Positions 7,266 through 14,483 of a stretch of 15,799 bases of DNA are shown here, piece after piece. The DNA comes from JBFMDH01 sp044868105 (GTDB lineage: Bacteria; Acidobacteriota; Blastocatellia; UBA7656): the NCBI GenBank assembly GCA_044868105.1, contig JBIOWC010000744.1, forward strand, positions 1 to 15,799, in the 5' to 3' direction. The notes beneath the pieces are model-generated. The model was given only the letters and a program-made list of their open reading frames with translations. It was not told the origin of the DNA and did not search any database. Every line of letters begins with the position of its first letter. Within the stretch, counting starts at the first letter, position 1. Position numbers and translations under genes: made by a program.

Positions 7266-9590
7266 ATGAGCCAGCAAGGGAATCGGTATTATGAATTTGG
7301 TGAGTTTCGCCTCGATGCTCATAAACGCGCCCTGTTGAAAAATAGTGAACCAATTCGCCTGACGCCCAAAGTCTTTGAGGTGCTGCTCGTGTTGGTTGAA
7401 AACAGCGGGCGCATTTTAGATAAAGACGAGCTGATGAAACGCGTGTGGGAAGGGACGATTGTCGAAGAAGCGAATCTGAAAAACAGCATTTCGACCTTGA
7501 GGAAAGCTTTGGGCGACGAGCGCGGGGCGAGTCAGTATATACAGACGCTCCCCAAGCGCGGCTATAAATTCATCGCCCCGGTCATTGCCTTACCCGATGA
7601 AGAAGAAACCTACCTCCTTGAAAAGCGCACCACCACGGAGATTGCTATCGACACTAACGGCGAAGACCATGAGATAACCGCAGTTGAGGGGAATCGGCCG
7701 CACCTTGAAGCCGATGTGAGGGAATGGTTGCCTGCGGACGAGGGTGGACAAGGGTATCCGAGGCGTGAAGTAACAAAGAACGCCATTGCCAGTGAAACGC
7801 CCGCGCCAAAGCTCCTGACCGGTAAGGTGAGTTTCCTGGGTTGGGTGAGGCGCCGCCCATTTGCGGTTGCGGTCGGGATGGGAGTCTTGCTGATGGTGGC
7901 AATGGCCATCGCCATTGGGTTGTATAAGTGGGTCAATGCTGGCAAGGCGAGACCGTCGTTTGTTTTCGAGAAGATGAAGGTCAACCGGCTCACCAATGTG
8001 GGCAACGGCGCGGCGAGCATCTCGCCGGACGGAAAATATATCGCTTATCTCCAGCATGGCACCCCCCACGACGGTCTATGGGTCAGGCAAACGGCGACCG
8101 ACAGCGCCGTGAAACTCCTGTCTCCTACCGGGCAAACCTGGGGACTCAGCTTCAGTAGAGATAGCAATTATGTCTATTACAATTTTTCAGACGAAGAACA
8201 TCGCGGCGGCGCGCTCTATAAAATCCCGGCGCTGGGCGGACCGCCGAAGCTGGTGATGGAAGGGATGGGCGGGGGGGTCAGATTCTCCCCAGACGGCAGG
8301 CGCATGGTTTTCAACCGAATGAACCAGGAAGTGGGAAGAATGGAACTCGTCACCGCTGGCGCCGATGGCGGCGATGAGCGAGTTATTCTTCTGGCAAACT
8401 CGAACTGTAAGCTCCGGTGGTCCGACTGGTCGCCCGACGGAAAGCGTATCGCGCTCTCGTGGGTGAACAATGCGGCAGATGGGCAGGCTGCCTGGCAGGT
8501 GGTCGAGCTACCGGCTGAGGGCGGAGAAGTGAATCCGATTACCCCGCCGCAGAAAGAACCCATTCTCTCCTTAACCTGGCTCCCCGATGGCAGCGGCTTA
8601 ATCATAGCGGCAAACGACAGGGACATGGGCCTGCCACAGCTATGGCACCTGTCGTACCCGGGCGGTCAAGTCTCCCGGATCACCAACGATTCAAGCTCCT
8701 ATATAAGCGCGACCATCACGGCAGACGAGGAAACCATTCTTGCCCAGCGCTATGCAGGCTCCAACAACCTCTGGATAGCCGACACCGGCGACCCCAACCG
8801 CCTGCACAAGGTTACCGCCGATAGCGCAGGCTATGACGATTTGGCCTGGACGCCTGACGGCAGGATTCTCCATTCGGAAGGTGACGTCGGTAAATCCAAT
8901 TTGTGGGTCATGAACGCCGATGGCACGGGCCACGAGCGGCTGACTGAGGGGCAGAACTGGAACCGCTGGCCGGCGATGTCCTCGGATGGCCGCTTCATCG
9001 TCTATACATCACGGCGAAGCGGACAGCGCCAAATCTGGCGGATGGACAGCGACAGGCGCAACGCGAAACAATTGACCGACATGCCCGAAGGGTGTTCTCA
9101 GCCCAAAATCACCCCTGATGACCGATTTGTGCTTTACCGGACGGAGCGCCCTCTGCAAGGCTGGACTTTAATGAAAATCCCCGTGGACGGAGGCGAGTCG
9201 GTGAAATTCGCAGAGAAAGTGGGAGAATTTGTCATTTCGCCCGACGGGAAGCAGCTGGCTTATGAAACCTTCGACGAGCAGAAAAGGCGCTTCGTCATTG
9301 CCATCAAGCCGCTGGATGGCGGAGAGCCGATCAAGGTTCTAGATTATCCGGACTTCCCGATTGATCGAATCGAGCAATGGGCGAAAGATGGCCTGCTGTG
9401 CATCGGTAACTCCGGACTGCAAATCATCCTGATCCCGGTAGACGGCCAGCGGCCCAGACCGTTGAGCGCTTTCAAGTCCGGCGAGCGCATCTTTTCCTTT
9501 GTGTGGTCGGCTGATGGCCGCCGGCTGGTGCTCTCCCTCGGGGCTACGACTGCCGAGACCCTGGCGATCACCGATTTCAAAGCGCGATGA
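7266..9590 (+). CDS. membrane one-component regulator: winged helix, TM, TolB/PD40 propeller (774 aa)
   Basis: A CadC/ToxR-style one-component transcription regulator. Residues 8-106 are an OmpR-type winged helix (YYEFGEFRLD, LTPKVFEVLLVLVENSGR, a recognition helix with VEEANLKNSISTLRKALGD, and the wing TLPKRGYKF). A polar linker (107-195) leads to one membrane segment (about 199-220) preceded by RRR, placing the N-terminus inside. Residues 235-774 form a TolB/PD40 propeller with repeated SPDGKxIAY-type strands (ISPDGKYIAYL, FSPDGRRMVF, WSPDGKRIAL, ISPDGKQLAYE, WSADGRRLVL), presumably sensing something outside the cytoplasm; the ligand is unknown. There is no receiver or kinase domain. The SD is weak (AAGAGAG), but the start matches the ATG of the broken copy at 12327. 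It is divergent from, and likely controls, the surface-protein operon. Confidence 0.92.
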   Translation: MSQQGNRYYEFGEFRLDAHKRALLKNSEPIRLTPKVFEVLLVLVENSGRILDKDELMKRVWEGTIVEEANLKNSISTLRKALGDERGASQYIQTLPKRGYKFIAPVIALPDEEETYLLEKRTTTEIAIDTNGEDHEITAVEGNRPHLEADVREWLPADEGGQGYPRREVTKNAIASETPAPKLLTGKVSFLGWVRRRPFAVAVGMGVLLMVAMAIAIGLYKWVNAGKARPSFVFEKMKVNRLTNVGNGAASISPDGKYIAYLQHGTPHDGLWVRQTATDSAVKLLSPTGQTWGLSFSRDSNYVYYNFSDEEHRGGALYKIPALGGPPKLVMEGMGGGVRFSPDGRRMVFNRMNQEVGRMELVTAGADGGDERVILLANSNCKLRWSDWSPDGKRIALSWVNNAADGQAAWQVVELPAEGGEVNPITPPQKEPILSLTWLPDGSGLIIAANDRDMGLPQLWHLSYPGGQVSRITNDSSSYISATITADEETILAQRYAGSNNLWIADTGDPNRLHKVTADSAGYDDLAWTPDGRILHSEGDVGKSNLWVMNADGTGHERLTEGQNWNRWPAMSSDGRFIVYTSRRSGQRQIWRMDSDRRNAKQLTDMPEGCSQPKITPDDRFVLYRTERPLQGWTLMKIPVDGGESVKFAEKVGEFVISPDGKQLAYETFDEQKRRFVIAIKPLDGGEPIKVLDYPDFPIDRIEQWAKDGLLCIGNSGLQIILIPVDGQRPRPLSAFKSGERIFSFVWSADGRRLVLSLGATTAETLAITDFKAR

Positions 9591-9606
9591 ACTTCGTTAA
9601 CCACCG

Positions 9607-9677
9607 GATTTGAGATTGATCGTTCGGCCTTTTCAAATCGGCAACGCTTAAATCTGCCGGCTGGCGCCTTCGCCGGC
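9607..9677. repeat. degenerate copy of the glpK 3' end and its flank
   Basis: Three blocks match 12700-12770 with identical spacing: gatttgag at 9607, cgcttaaatc at 9645 and ggctggcgccttcg at 9659. The last two cover the glpK stop codon and the codons for its EGAS tail. Read on the minus strand the remnant gives AGEGASRQI and a stop, against VEGASHWI and a stop in glpK. It lies right after the intact regulator gene, where a tandem duplication ending inside glpK would leave it. A GATTTGA/TCAAATC hairpin (9607-9639) could also act as a terminator for the regulator. Confidence 0.6.
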
Positions 9678-9731
9678 ACACTCTCAACCTGCAAGCCCAT
9701 CAGCCCTCCGGCGCCGAAAGGCCGCAACCTC

Positions 9732-10151
9732 TCAAGCCGCGGATTGAATTCGCTTCGTCACGGCTTCTGCGGCTTCAGCCCCCGGTACCGAAGCCGTAAC
9801 CAGCGAGATGCCGACCACAGGCGAGGTTGCCAACTCGACGAACTGGTCATTATGGAGCACCAGAAAGAGCGCATGGGCGTGGAGCTGGAGTTTGGCGCGG
9901 AGCATCTTCGGGCGATGCGGTTCAGGGATCAGGGCGCCGACCAAGACCGCTTCAATGCCCTGTTCGGCGTGACTCTTTGAGAGTTTGCCGCGCAGGAACT
10001 CGCGGTTGGTGATGCGGAAGCTGTAGAGGTTGTTGTGAGTGTTAATGACTAAAGTGTCGTTGAGTTGCAGGTCGTTTAAATCGATGGTGCCATATTCGGG
10101 GTGATAGATCATCACCAGATGTTGCGATGAAGAATAGGTGGTGTTCGTCAT
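9732..10151 (-). CDS. 139-aa protein of unknown function, copy B
   Basis: Paralog of the 65-484 gene, of unknown family, with no signal peptide or membrane segment. The conserved core (LNDxLVINTxNNLYSFRI, EAVLVGAL, FLVLxNDQFVEL.TSPVVG) is clear, while the C-terminal 25 residues differ. I start the gene at 10151 rather than at the upstream in-frame ATG at 10238. The later start gives exactly 139 aa as in copy A, the homology begins there (MTN), and AAAGGA stands about nine bases before it. The extra 29 codons would also run through the hairpin at 10184-10231. The gene follows the tail-fibre-like gene of cassette B and ends this shorter operon, matching its place in cassette A. Confidence 0.8.
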   Translation of the reverse strand: MTNTTYSSSQHLVMIYHPEYGTIDLNDLQLNDTLVINTHNNLYSFRITNREFLRGKLSKSHAEQGIEAVLVGALIPEPHRPKMLRAKLQLHAHALFLVLHNDQFVELATSPVVGISLVTASVPGAEAAEAVTKRIQSAA

Positions 10152-10183
10152 GGGTATAATTCCTTTCACATTCAATTTCGTTT

Positions 10184-10231
10184 GCCTGAACAAGGGCCGT
10201 CCCCAGACCGTCGATAGCCCATTGTTCAGGC
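10184..10231. terminator. strong hairpin between tail-fibre-like gene and 139-aa gene, cassette B
   Basis: gcctgaacaa (10184-10193) is the exact reverse complement of ttgttcaggc (10222-10231). The stem continues with gggc (10194-10197) and gccc (10217-10220) past one bulged A, giving 14 base pairs. It starts eight bases after the stop codon of the 502-aa gene on the minus strand. No T run follows, so it is more likely a stabilising or attenuating structure than a full terminator. Confidence 0.55.
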
Positions 10232-10238
10232 GGTTCAT

Positions 10239-11747
10239 TTACTGAAGCTTTTCCTTCTGGGCCTTTTCGCGGGCTTCTTTCATCTGGCGCAGCAGTTCAG
10301 GATTGCGCAGATATTCGATGCCTTTCTCTTCCGGCAAGCCGTATGCGTTAGGGGTGAGATAATAGCCGCGGTCCGACTCGGCCTTCTCTTCTTCCGCTTT
10401 GAAGGGGTGGGCTTTCATCACCGCGTCGTTGCGCACGCCGGTCACTTGCCAGGAGACTTCGACACCGGGCCCGTTGGTCTTGATGGCGAACGCATTGTTT
10501 TTGATCTTGCCGGCTACCATCGCCTGGTTAAACGAACCGATGACGGTGAGTTGATAGCGGAAGTCTGTGTTCACGGCTTCGAACCAGGCGGGCAACTGAA
10601 CCATGGCGTCGCCGTTTTCATCCGTTGTGATATTGCCGCTATAGACGTTGAGTACCTCGGAGGATTCGATGGCGGCGTGAAAGAGATATTTATTTTCCGG
10701 GTCGAGCGGGTGATCAATCTTGAAGTTCTTGGTGCCGGTGACATTGAGCGCGCCACTAACTTGGATATTGCCGAAAAAGTCTCCTGCCAACCCCCGACCC
10801 CCGCTCGGATTCACCCCGGCAAAGACTTCAATTCCTTTACCCGGCGTGCAATCCGGGGCGCTGTCACAACCACCGCCATGTGCCTCAATGCCGGGACCAT
10901 TGAGAGGTCCGACCAGGGAATGGTTGAACCCGCCTATGGCGCGCAGTCCTGCGCCAGCGCGGTCTGAACTCCCTGCAGGATTGTCTCCGCCCTGTGCCAG
11001 TATGCCTCCGCCAATTATTTGGGAAGGACTCGTGCGTCGTCTGCTCCCTATGGCAATCAGCCCAAAGCCGTATTGAGCCGTGTTGGTAACTGAGATGACC
11101 CCGCCTTGATTTACCGGGCCGCTCAGGACGAGGGGGACAGGAACATTGGGACCCGTCGTATCAATGGTAATGACATTGCCTGTTTGTGTAATGTGGATAT
11201 TTGAGCCTTCAGCTAAAGTCACGGCGTCAAATAGTCCATTCAAACTCTTGACTACCTGCCCGGCGGCAATTTTGTTATCCGTCACCGCACCATTTGCCAG
11301 TTGATTGTTGCCCACCCCATTATCGGCAACCCCCAGAGGGGAGCCGGCTGTGCCATTCCCCTTCAGTGAGGTATCGTGAAAGATTGAAGAAAGTGCTGCA
11401 GTAGTTTGCACGGTGCCGTCCGGGAATTTCATGCCGCCGAGCGTCGTCTCAATCATCCCTTGCACGGTAAGCGGTGAGGTCGGGGTCTTGGTGCCGATGC
11501 CGACTTTGCCGAATTTATCTTCAAAGATTAAGGAGTCGCCAAGCGTGTAGGTGGTAGACCCCTGCACGCCAGTCCATTTGACGAGTTGCCCGACCGTGCC
11601 GCTGCCGCTCACTGCTGAGGGTGCGGGAATGGCCGCTTGCTGATTGTTGGGTGCTTTCTTGGTTGTTGATGGTGATTGCGCTAAAGCAGCGCTGCTTAAG
11701 AGCACCAAGAGAATGACGAAGGTGATGAGTTTATTGATTCTTTGCAT
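10239..11747 (-). CDS. secreted glycine-rich tail-fibre-like protein, copy B (502 aa)
   Basis: Paralog of the 530-aa protein and likewise a probable exported surface or extracellular fibre. The signal peptide (1-24) is nearly the same. The DSLIFEDKFGKVGIGTKTP block and the GGMKFPDGTVQTTAALSSIF block (about 71-124) are almost identical to copy A, as are SFKIDHPLDP-type (here NFKIDHPLDP, 341-350) and the helical tail REKAQKEKLQ. The middle (about 200-330) has diverged: instead of the regular 16-residue array it has looser GxGIxAxGG units plus a Cys pair (CDSAPDC, 294-300). The start follows AAGGAG. The TAA is followed at once by an in-frame ATG that stays open into the 139-aa gene. It is the second gene of the cassette B run, 49 bp after the HTH gene. 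Confidence 0.88.
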   Translation of the reverse strand: MQRINKLITFVILLVLLSSAALAQSPSTTKKAPNNQQAAIPAPSAVSGSGTVGQLVKWTGVQGSTTYTLGDSLIFEDKFGKVGIGTKTPTSPLTVQGMIETTLGGMKFPDGTVQTTAALSSIFHDTSLKGNGTAGSPLGVADNGVGNNQLANGAVTDNKIAAGQVVKSLNGLFDAVTLAEGSNIHITQTGNVITIDTTGPNVPVPLVLSGPVNQGGVISVTNTAQYGFGLIAIGSRRRTSPSQIIGGGILAQGGDNPAGSSDRAGAGLRAIGGFNHSLVGPLNGPGIEAHGGGCDSAPDCTPGKGIEVFAGVNPSGGRGLAGDFFGNIQVSGALNVTGTKNFKIDHPLDPENKYLFHAAIESSEVLNVYSGNITTDENGDAMVQLPAWFEAVNTDFRYQLTVIGSFNQAMVAGKIKNNAFAIKTNGPGVEVSWQVTGVRNDAVMKAHPFKAEEEKAESDRGYYLTPNAYGLPEEKGIEYLRNPELLRQMKEAREKAQKEKLQ

Positions 11748-11796
11748 GATGGTTTCTCCTTGTAAATTTATTTAAGCTTCTGGTTTTGAGTGAGCC

Positions 11797-12126
11797 CTAC
11801 TCTTCTTCTGTTTTTAACGGAGGCAGCAGTTTCCTGGGTGACTCCGTAGCCGGTAATTCCCGAAGCGGGTTTTCATGCGCTGCGCGCAGCGAGTCGAGAC
11901 AGATGAGCAAGTGCCCTTCCTGGGTTTCAATGAAATGCACCCTTCCGCCTTCGACCCAGCCATAGATGGTGCGCGAATGAATGCCGGTCAAGGTGACGGC
12001 TTGTTCAGGAGTTGCCATCTCGACGCGCCGGCCGCACGCCAGACAATCGGCTTCGGCGGTGCCCTTAAGTTTTTTTACCAATATCAATTCTTTGGTATTA
12101 ATTGTGATTCGCGTGTGTCTCTCCAT
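11797..12126 (-). CDS. small MerR/excisionase-like HTH protein, copy B (109 aa)
   Basis: Near-identical to the protein at 6735-7064: same CxxC pair (C28, C31), same HTH (38-82), same acidic tail, with Leu88 replacing Ile88. By eye the genes differ at about eight of 330 bases, and all but one residue is kept; even the stop codon differs (TAG here, TAA in copy A). GAGG lies six bases before the ATG, and the leader differs from that of copy A although the coding part does not. It is first in the cassette B run and divergent from a broken winged-helix gene. As the two proteins are almost the same, both should bind the same DNA sites. Confidence 0.87.
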   Translation of the reverse strand: MERHTRITINTKELILVKKLKGTAEADCLACGRRVEMATPEQAVTLTGIHSRTIYGWVEGGRVHFIETQEGHLLICLDSLRAAHENPLRELPATESPRKLLPPLKTEEE

Positions 12127-12326
12127 GTTTTCCTCTTTTTGTGCTCGCCTACGCCTGGTGTTACCAGGAGCCGAATTTTTCTATTCGTTTTGTCGTGCAA
12201 CGCAATGCAAAGTAGCTCAAGCCGCTGGTATAAGTAGCCAGAAAAGGCAAAAAAATCGGCAGAATGTGGCAGGGAAAAAAGTAAGAAAAAGTAAATTTCG
12301 AGCAACTCTTTTCTAGAGAGCGGTTT
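12127..12326. promoter_or_regulatory. divergent promoter region of cassette B
   Basis: Counterpart of 7065-7265. GGCA tetramers start at 12246, 12258 and 12268, with the same 12- and 10-base spacing and the same 81-base distance to the ATG as in cassette A. The attcgttttgtcgtgcaacg block starts at 12183, 144 bases before the ATG in both. The AGTAAG/AGTAAA direct repeat is kept. The leader hairpin here is CCTGGT-gtt-ACCAGG (12154-12168), different in sequence from that of cassette A but similarly placed. Confidence 0.6.
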
Positions 12327-12580
12327 ATGGGTCAACAGCAGAATCGGTATTATGAATTTGGTGACTATCGTCTTGATGCACATAAACGCTCTCTGCTTAA
12401 AAATGGTGAGCCGATTCATTTCGGAGTCTTTGAGGTTTTGCTGGTTTTAATTCAAAACAGCGGGCGCATTCTGGAGAAAGAGGAGTTAATGCAGCGGGTG
12501 TGAGAAGGGACGATTGTTGAAGAGGCGAATCTCAAAAACAGCATTTTGACCTTGAGGAAAGCTTTGGGAGATGAGCGCGA
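12327..12580 (+). pseudogene. broken winged-helix regulator, relic of the 7266-9590 paralog
   Basis: From the ATG the frame matches the intact regulator (NRYYEFGDYRLDAHKRSLLKN at the start, then VFEVLLVLIQNSGRILEKEELMQRV) but hits TGA at 12501-12503, where the intact gene has TGG for Trp61. Two codons of the conserved LTPK motif are also missing (a six-base in-frame deletion), so the winged helix is damaged twice. Past the stop the same frame resumes as EGTIVEEANLKNSILTLRKALGDER up to about 12580, after which similarity ends. The linker, membrane segment and propeller are gone. The frame stays open to 12719 with unrelated residues. A 58-residue product could still be made but lacks the recognition helix. 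Confidence 0.88.
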
Positions 12581-12699
12581 TACCCAGCCTCTCACGCGAT
12601 GGGAAGGGACGACCGGTGGCCTGTATCGTCGTATGCCATTTGCAATGACCATCCAAAATCATCGATTTAAATGGATGTCAGGCTTCGATCAGTCATCTA

Positions 12700-12770
12700 G
12701 ATTTGAGGCGGTTGATTGAGCGCTTTCAAAACCACCTCGCTTAAATCCAATGGCTGGCGCCTTCGACGGC
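12700..12770. repeat. glpK 3' end and flank, partner of the 9607-9677 remnant
   Basis: gatttgag at 12700, cgcttaaatc at 12738 and ggctggcgccttcg at 12752 keep the exact spacing seen at 9607-9677. Here the last two blocks belong to the intact glpK end, so this is the source copy. Confidence 0.6.
12705..12738 (-). terminator. candidate glpK terminator hairpin
   Basis: On the minus strand GAGGTGGTT (12738-12730) pairs with AACCGCCTC (12713-12705) through nine pairs, one of them U-G, around a 16-base loop. It begins three bases after the glpK stop. Only AAATC follows, with no U run, so intrinsic termination is uncertain. Confidence 0.4.
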
Positions 12771-14234
12771 GCGATGCCAGCCTTTCAGCAGGCGCTCGCG
12801 CTCATCACTGGACATCCGCGGCTCGAAAACTTTATCGCGTCCCCACATCTGGTCGAGTTCCTCAACGCTGGACCAGTAATTAATCGCCAGCCCGGCAAGG
12901 AACGCCGCGCCCGCCGCCGTGGTTTCCGCATTCAAGGGGCGCACCACCGGAATGCCTAAAATATCGGCTTGAAATTGCATCAGAAAATCATTGCGCACCG
13001 CGCCGCCATCAACCCGCAGTTCACTCAGCGTTATACCTGAATCGCTATGCATGCAATCGAGCACATCATAGGTTTGATAACAGATGGATTCGAGCGCCGC
13101 GCGGACGATATGTTCGCGTGTTGAACCGCGCGTCAGTCCGGCAATCGTGCCGCGCGCGAATTGATCCCAATGCGGCGCGCCGAGGCCGACAAATGCCGGT
13201 ACAAAATAGACCCCGCCGTTGTCTTCAACACTCGTCGCCAGCGCTTCGGTATCGGCGGCTTGAGCAATGATTTTCAACCCGTCGCGCAACCATTGAATGG
13301 CTGCACCGGCAATGAAGACGCTGCCTTCAAGGGCGTATTCGGTGGGCTCGTCACCAATCTTCCAGGCAATAGTGGTGAGCAAATTGCTTTTTGATTTGAC
13401 CGGTTGTGTGCCGGTATTCAACAGCATAAAACAGCCGGTTCCATAAGTGTTTTTCGACATCCCCTGTTGAGTGCAGACCTGTCCGAAAAGCGCGGCTTGT
13501 TGATCGCCCGCGTTCCCGGCAATCGGAATGGCGCGGCCAAAGAGCGCCGTATCGGTCTCGCCGATGATGGCGCTTGATGGCGTGACGTGCGGCAAAATTT
13601 CTCGCGGCACATTCAACGTCTTTAACAATTCGTCATCCCAATCATTCGTTTTGATATTGTAAAGCAAGGTGCGGCTCGCGTTTGACGGATCGGTGGCATG
13701 AACACGCCCGCCGGTAAGCTTCCAAATCAACCACGAATCAACGGTGCCGAAGGCCAGTTTGCCTTTTTCGGCCAGTACACGCGCGCCGCTTACGTTATCA
13801 AGCAACCATTTCACCTTGGTACCTGAAAAGTAAGCATCCAGCACCAGCCCTGTGCGGTCTTGAAACATCTGCGCCAGTCCATCGGACTTCAATTTTTCGC
13901 ATTCATCAGCGGTGCGGCGGCATTGCCAGACAATCGCATTGTAAATCGGTTCACCGGTCTCTCTATCCCAAATAATCGTGGTTTCGCGTTGATTGGTGAT
14001 GCCGATGGCGGTGATTTGATCAGCTTTAATGTTATTTTCGGCTAAAACCTTATGCGCGGCATCGAGTTGTGAAGACCAAATTTCCGCGGGGTTGTGTTCA
14101 ACCCAACCAGGTTGCGGATAAAGCTGCTCAAATTCATGTTGCGCGATGGCGACGGGTCGGCCGTCGTGATCAAAGAGAATGGCGCGTGAACTCGTGGTGC
14201 CTTGGTCAAGCGCGAGGATGTAAGTTTGGCTCAT
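12741..14234 (-). CDS. glpK: glycerol kinase
   Basis: Phosphorylates glycerol with ATP to sn-glycerol 3-phosphate in the cytoplasm, feeding lipid synthesis or glycolysis through glycerol-3-phosphate dehydrogenase. At 497 aa it has the normal family length. It is a FGGY-family kinase: the N-terminal ATPase loop LALDQGTTSSRAI has D10; NQRET (81-85) supplies the glycerol-binding Arg and Glu; Y135 in DAYFSGTK and D244 in GDQQAALFGQ match the remaining glycerol contact and the catalytic base; DGGAVRNDFLMQ lies in the C-terminal half. The segment TALFGRAI lacks the HPr-phosphorylated His of Firmicute enzymes. GGAG stands about nine bases before the ATG. No glpF or glpD is adjacent. The gene is divergent from the DUF4126 gene, and its 3' tail appears partly copied at 9645-9677. 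Confidence 0.97.
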   Translation of the reverse strand: MSQTYILALDQGTTSSRAILFDHDGRPVAIAQHEFEQLYPQPGWVEHNPAEIWSSQLDAAHKVLAENNIKADQITAIGITNQRETTIIWDRETGEPIYNAIVWQCRRTADECEKLKSDGLAQMFQDRTGLVLDAYFSGTKVKWLLDNVSGARVLAEKGKLAFGTVDSWLIWKLTGGRVHATDPSNASRTLLYNIKTNDWDDELLKTLNVPREILPHVTPSSAIIGETDTALFGRAIPIAGNAGDQQAALFGQVCTQQGMSKNTYGTGCFMLLNTGTQPVKSKSNLLTTIAWKIGDEPTEYALEGSVFIAGAAIQWLRDGLKIIAQAADTEALATSVEDNGGVYFVPAFVGLGAPHWDQFARGTIAGLTRGSTREHIVRAALESICYQTYDVLDCMHSDSGITLSELRVDGGAVRNDFLMQFQADILGIPVVRPLNAETTAAGAAFLAGLAINYWSSVEELDQMWGRDKVFEPRMSSDERERLLKGWHRAVEGASHWI

Positions 14235-14272
14235 CAGTCTTCTCCGAAAAGAATTGGTATTCGAGGAGCGAA

Positions 14273-14301
14273 ATCATAACATCGGAAACAAGCATTCAAA
14301 A
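14273..14301 (-). promoter_or_regulatory. candidate glpK promoter
   Basis: On the minus strand TTTTGA (14301-14296) and TATGAT (14278-14273) are 17 bases apart, and TGT precedes the -10, giving an extended -10. The site is about 40 bases before the glpK start. It is a plausible sigma-70-type promoter, judged only by consensus. Confidence 0.45.
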
Positions 14302-14339
14302 GAAGCAAAGAAAAAAGCCTAAGGCGACTCTGCGGGGTT

Positions 14340-14348
14340 TGCTATAAT
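14340..14348 (+). promoter_or_regulatory. extended -10 promoter for the DUF4126 gene
   Basis: TGCTATAAT is a perfect TATAAT with the extended -10 TGn. No good -35 lies 17 bases upstream, as is usual for extended -10 promoters. It implies a leader of about 130 bases before the ATG at 14484. Confidence 0.55.
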
Positions 14349-14483
14349 CGCGGCGCTTTCAAAAACGCTCTGATAGGAGATGTCCATAAAAACATTCACC
14401 AATCAGCACCTTATTTTGTTGGGTTGAAGACAATGAAAACCTAGCATCTGGCATCTAATCGCTGACATCTTTAAGGAGGGGGA

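Larger units (their letters stand above)
9732..12580. repeat. cassette B: tandem paralogous copy of cassette A without the FG-GAP genes
   Basis: The order 139-aa gene, tail-fibre-like gene, HTH gene, divergent promoter, winged-helix gene repeats that of 65-9590. The two FG-GAP genes of cassette A are absent. Similarity is uneven: about 98% DNA identity over the HTH gene, high in the shared promoter blocks and the 5' part of the tail-fibre-like genes, and only about 40% protein identity in the 139-aa genes. Confidence 0.8.

Noticed and set aside
9344..9727. 127-codon minus-strand frame covering the end of the regulator and the glpK remnant
   Set aside because: Mostly antisense to the TolB propeller; the only homology, to the glpK tail, is in a different frame.
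10152..10238. Earlier in-frame start for the 139-aa copy B (168 aa)
   Set aside because: The extra 29 codons have no counterpart in copy A, run through a strong hairpin, and the ATG at 10151 has a good ribosome binding site and matches the MTN start of copy A.
12452..12652. 66-codon minus-strand frame across the pseudogene
   Set aside because: Antisense to the winged-helix relic, with no ribosome binding site and no recognisable features.
14380..14427. 15-codon upstream frame in the DUF4126 leader (MSIKTFTNQ start)
   Set aside because: AGGAG touches the ATG, too close to act as its ribosome binding site, and the peptide shows no attenuator feature.
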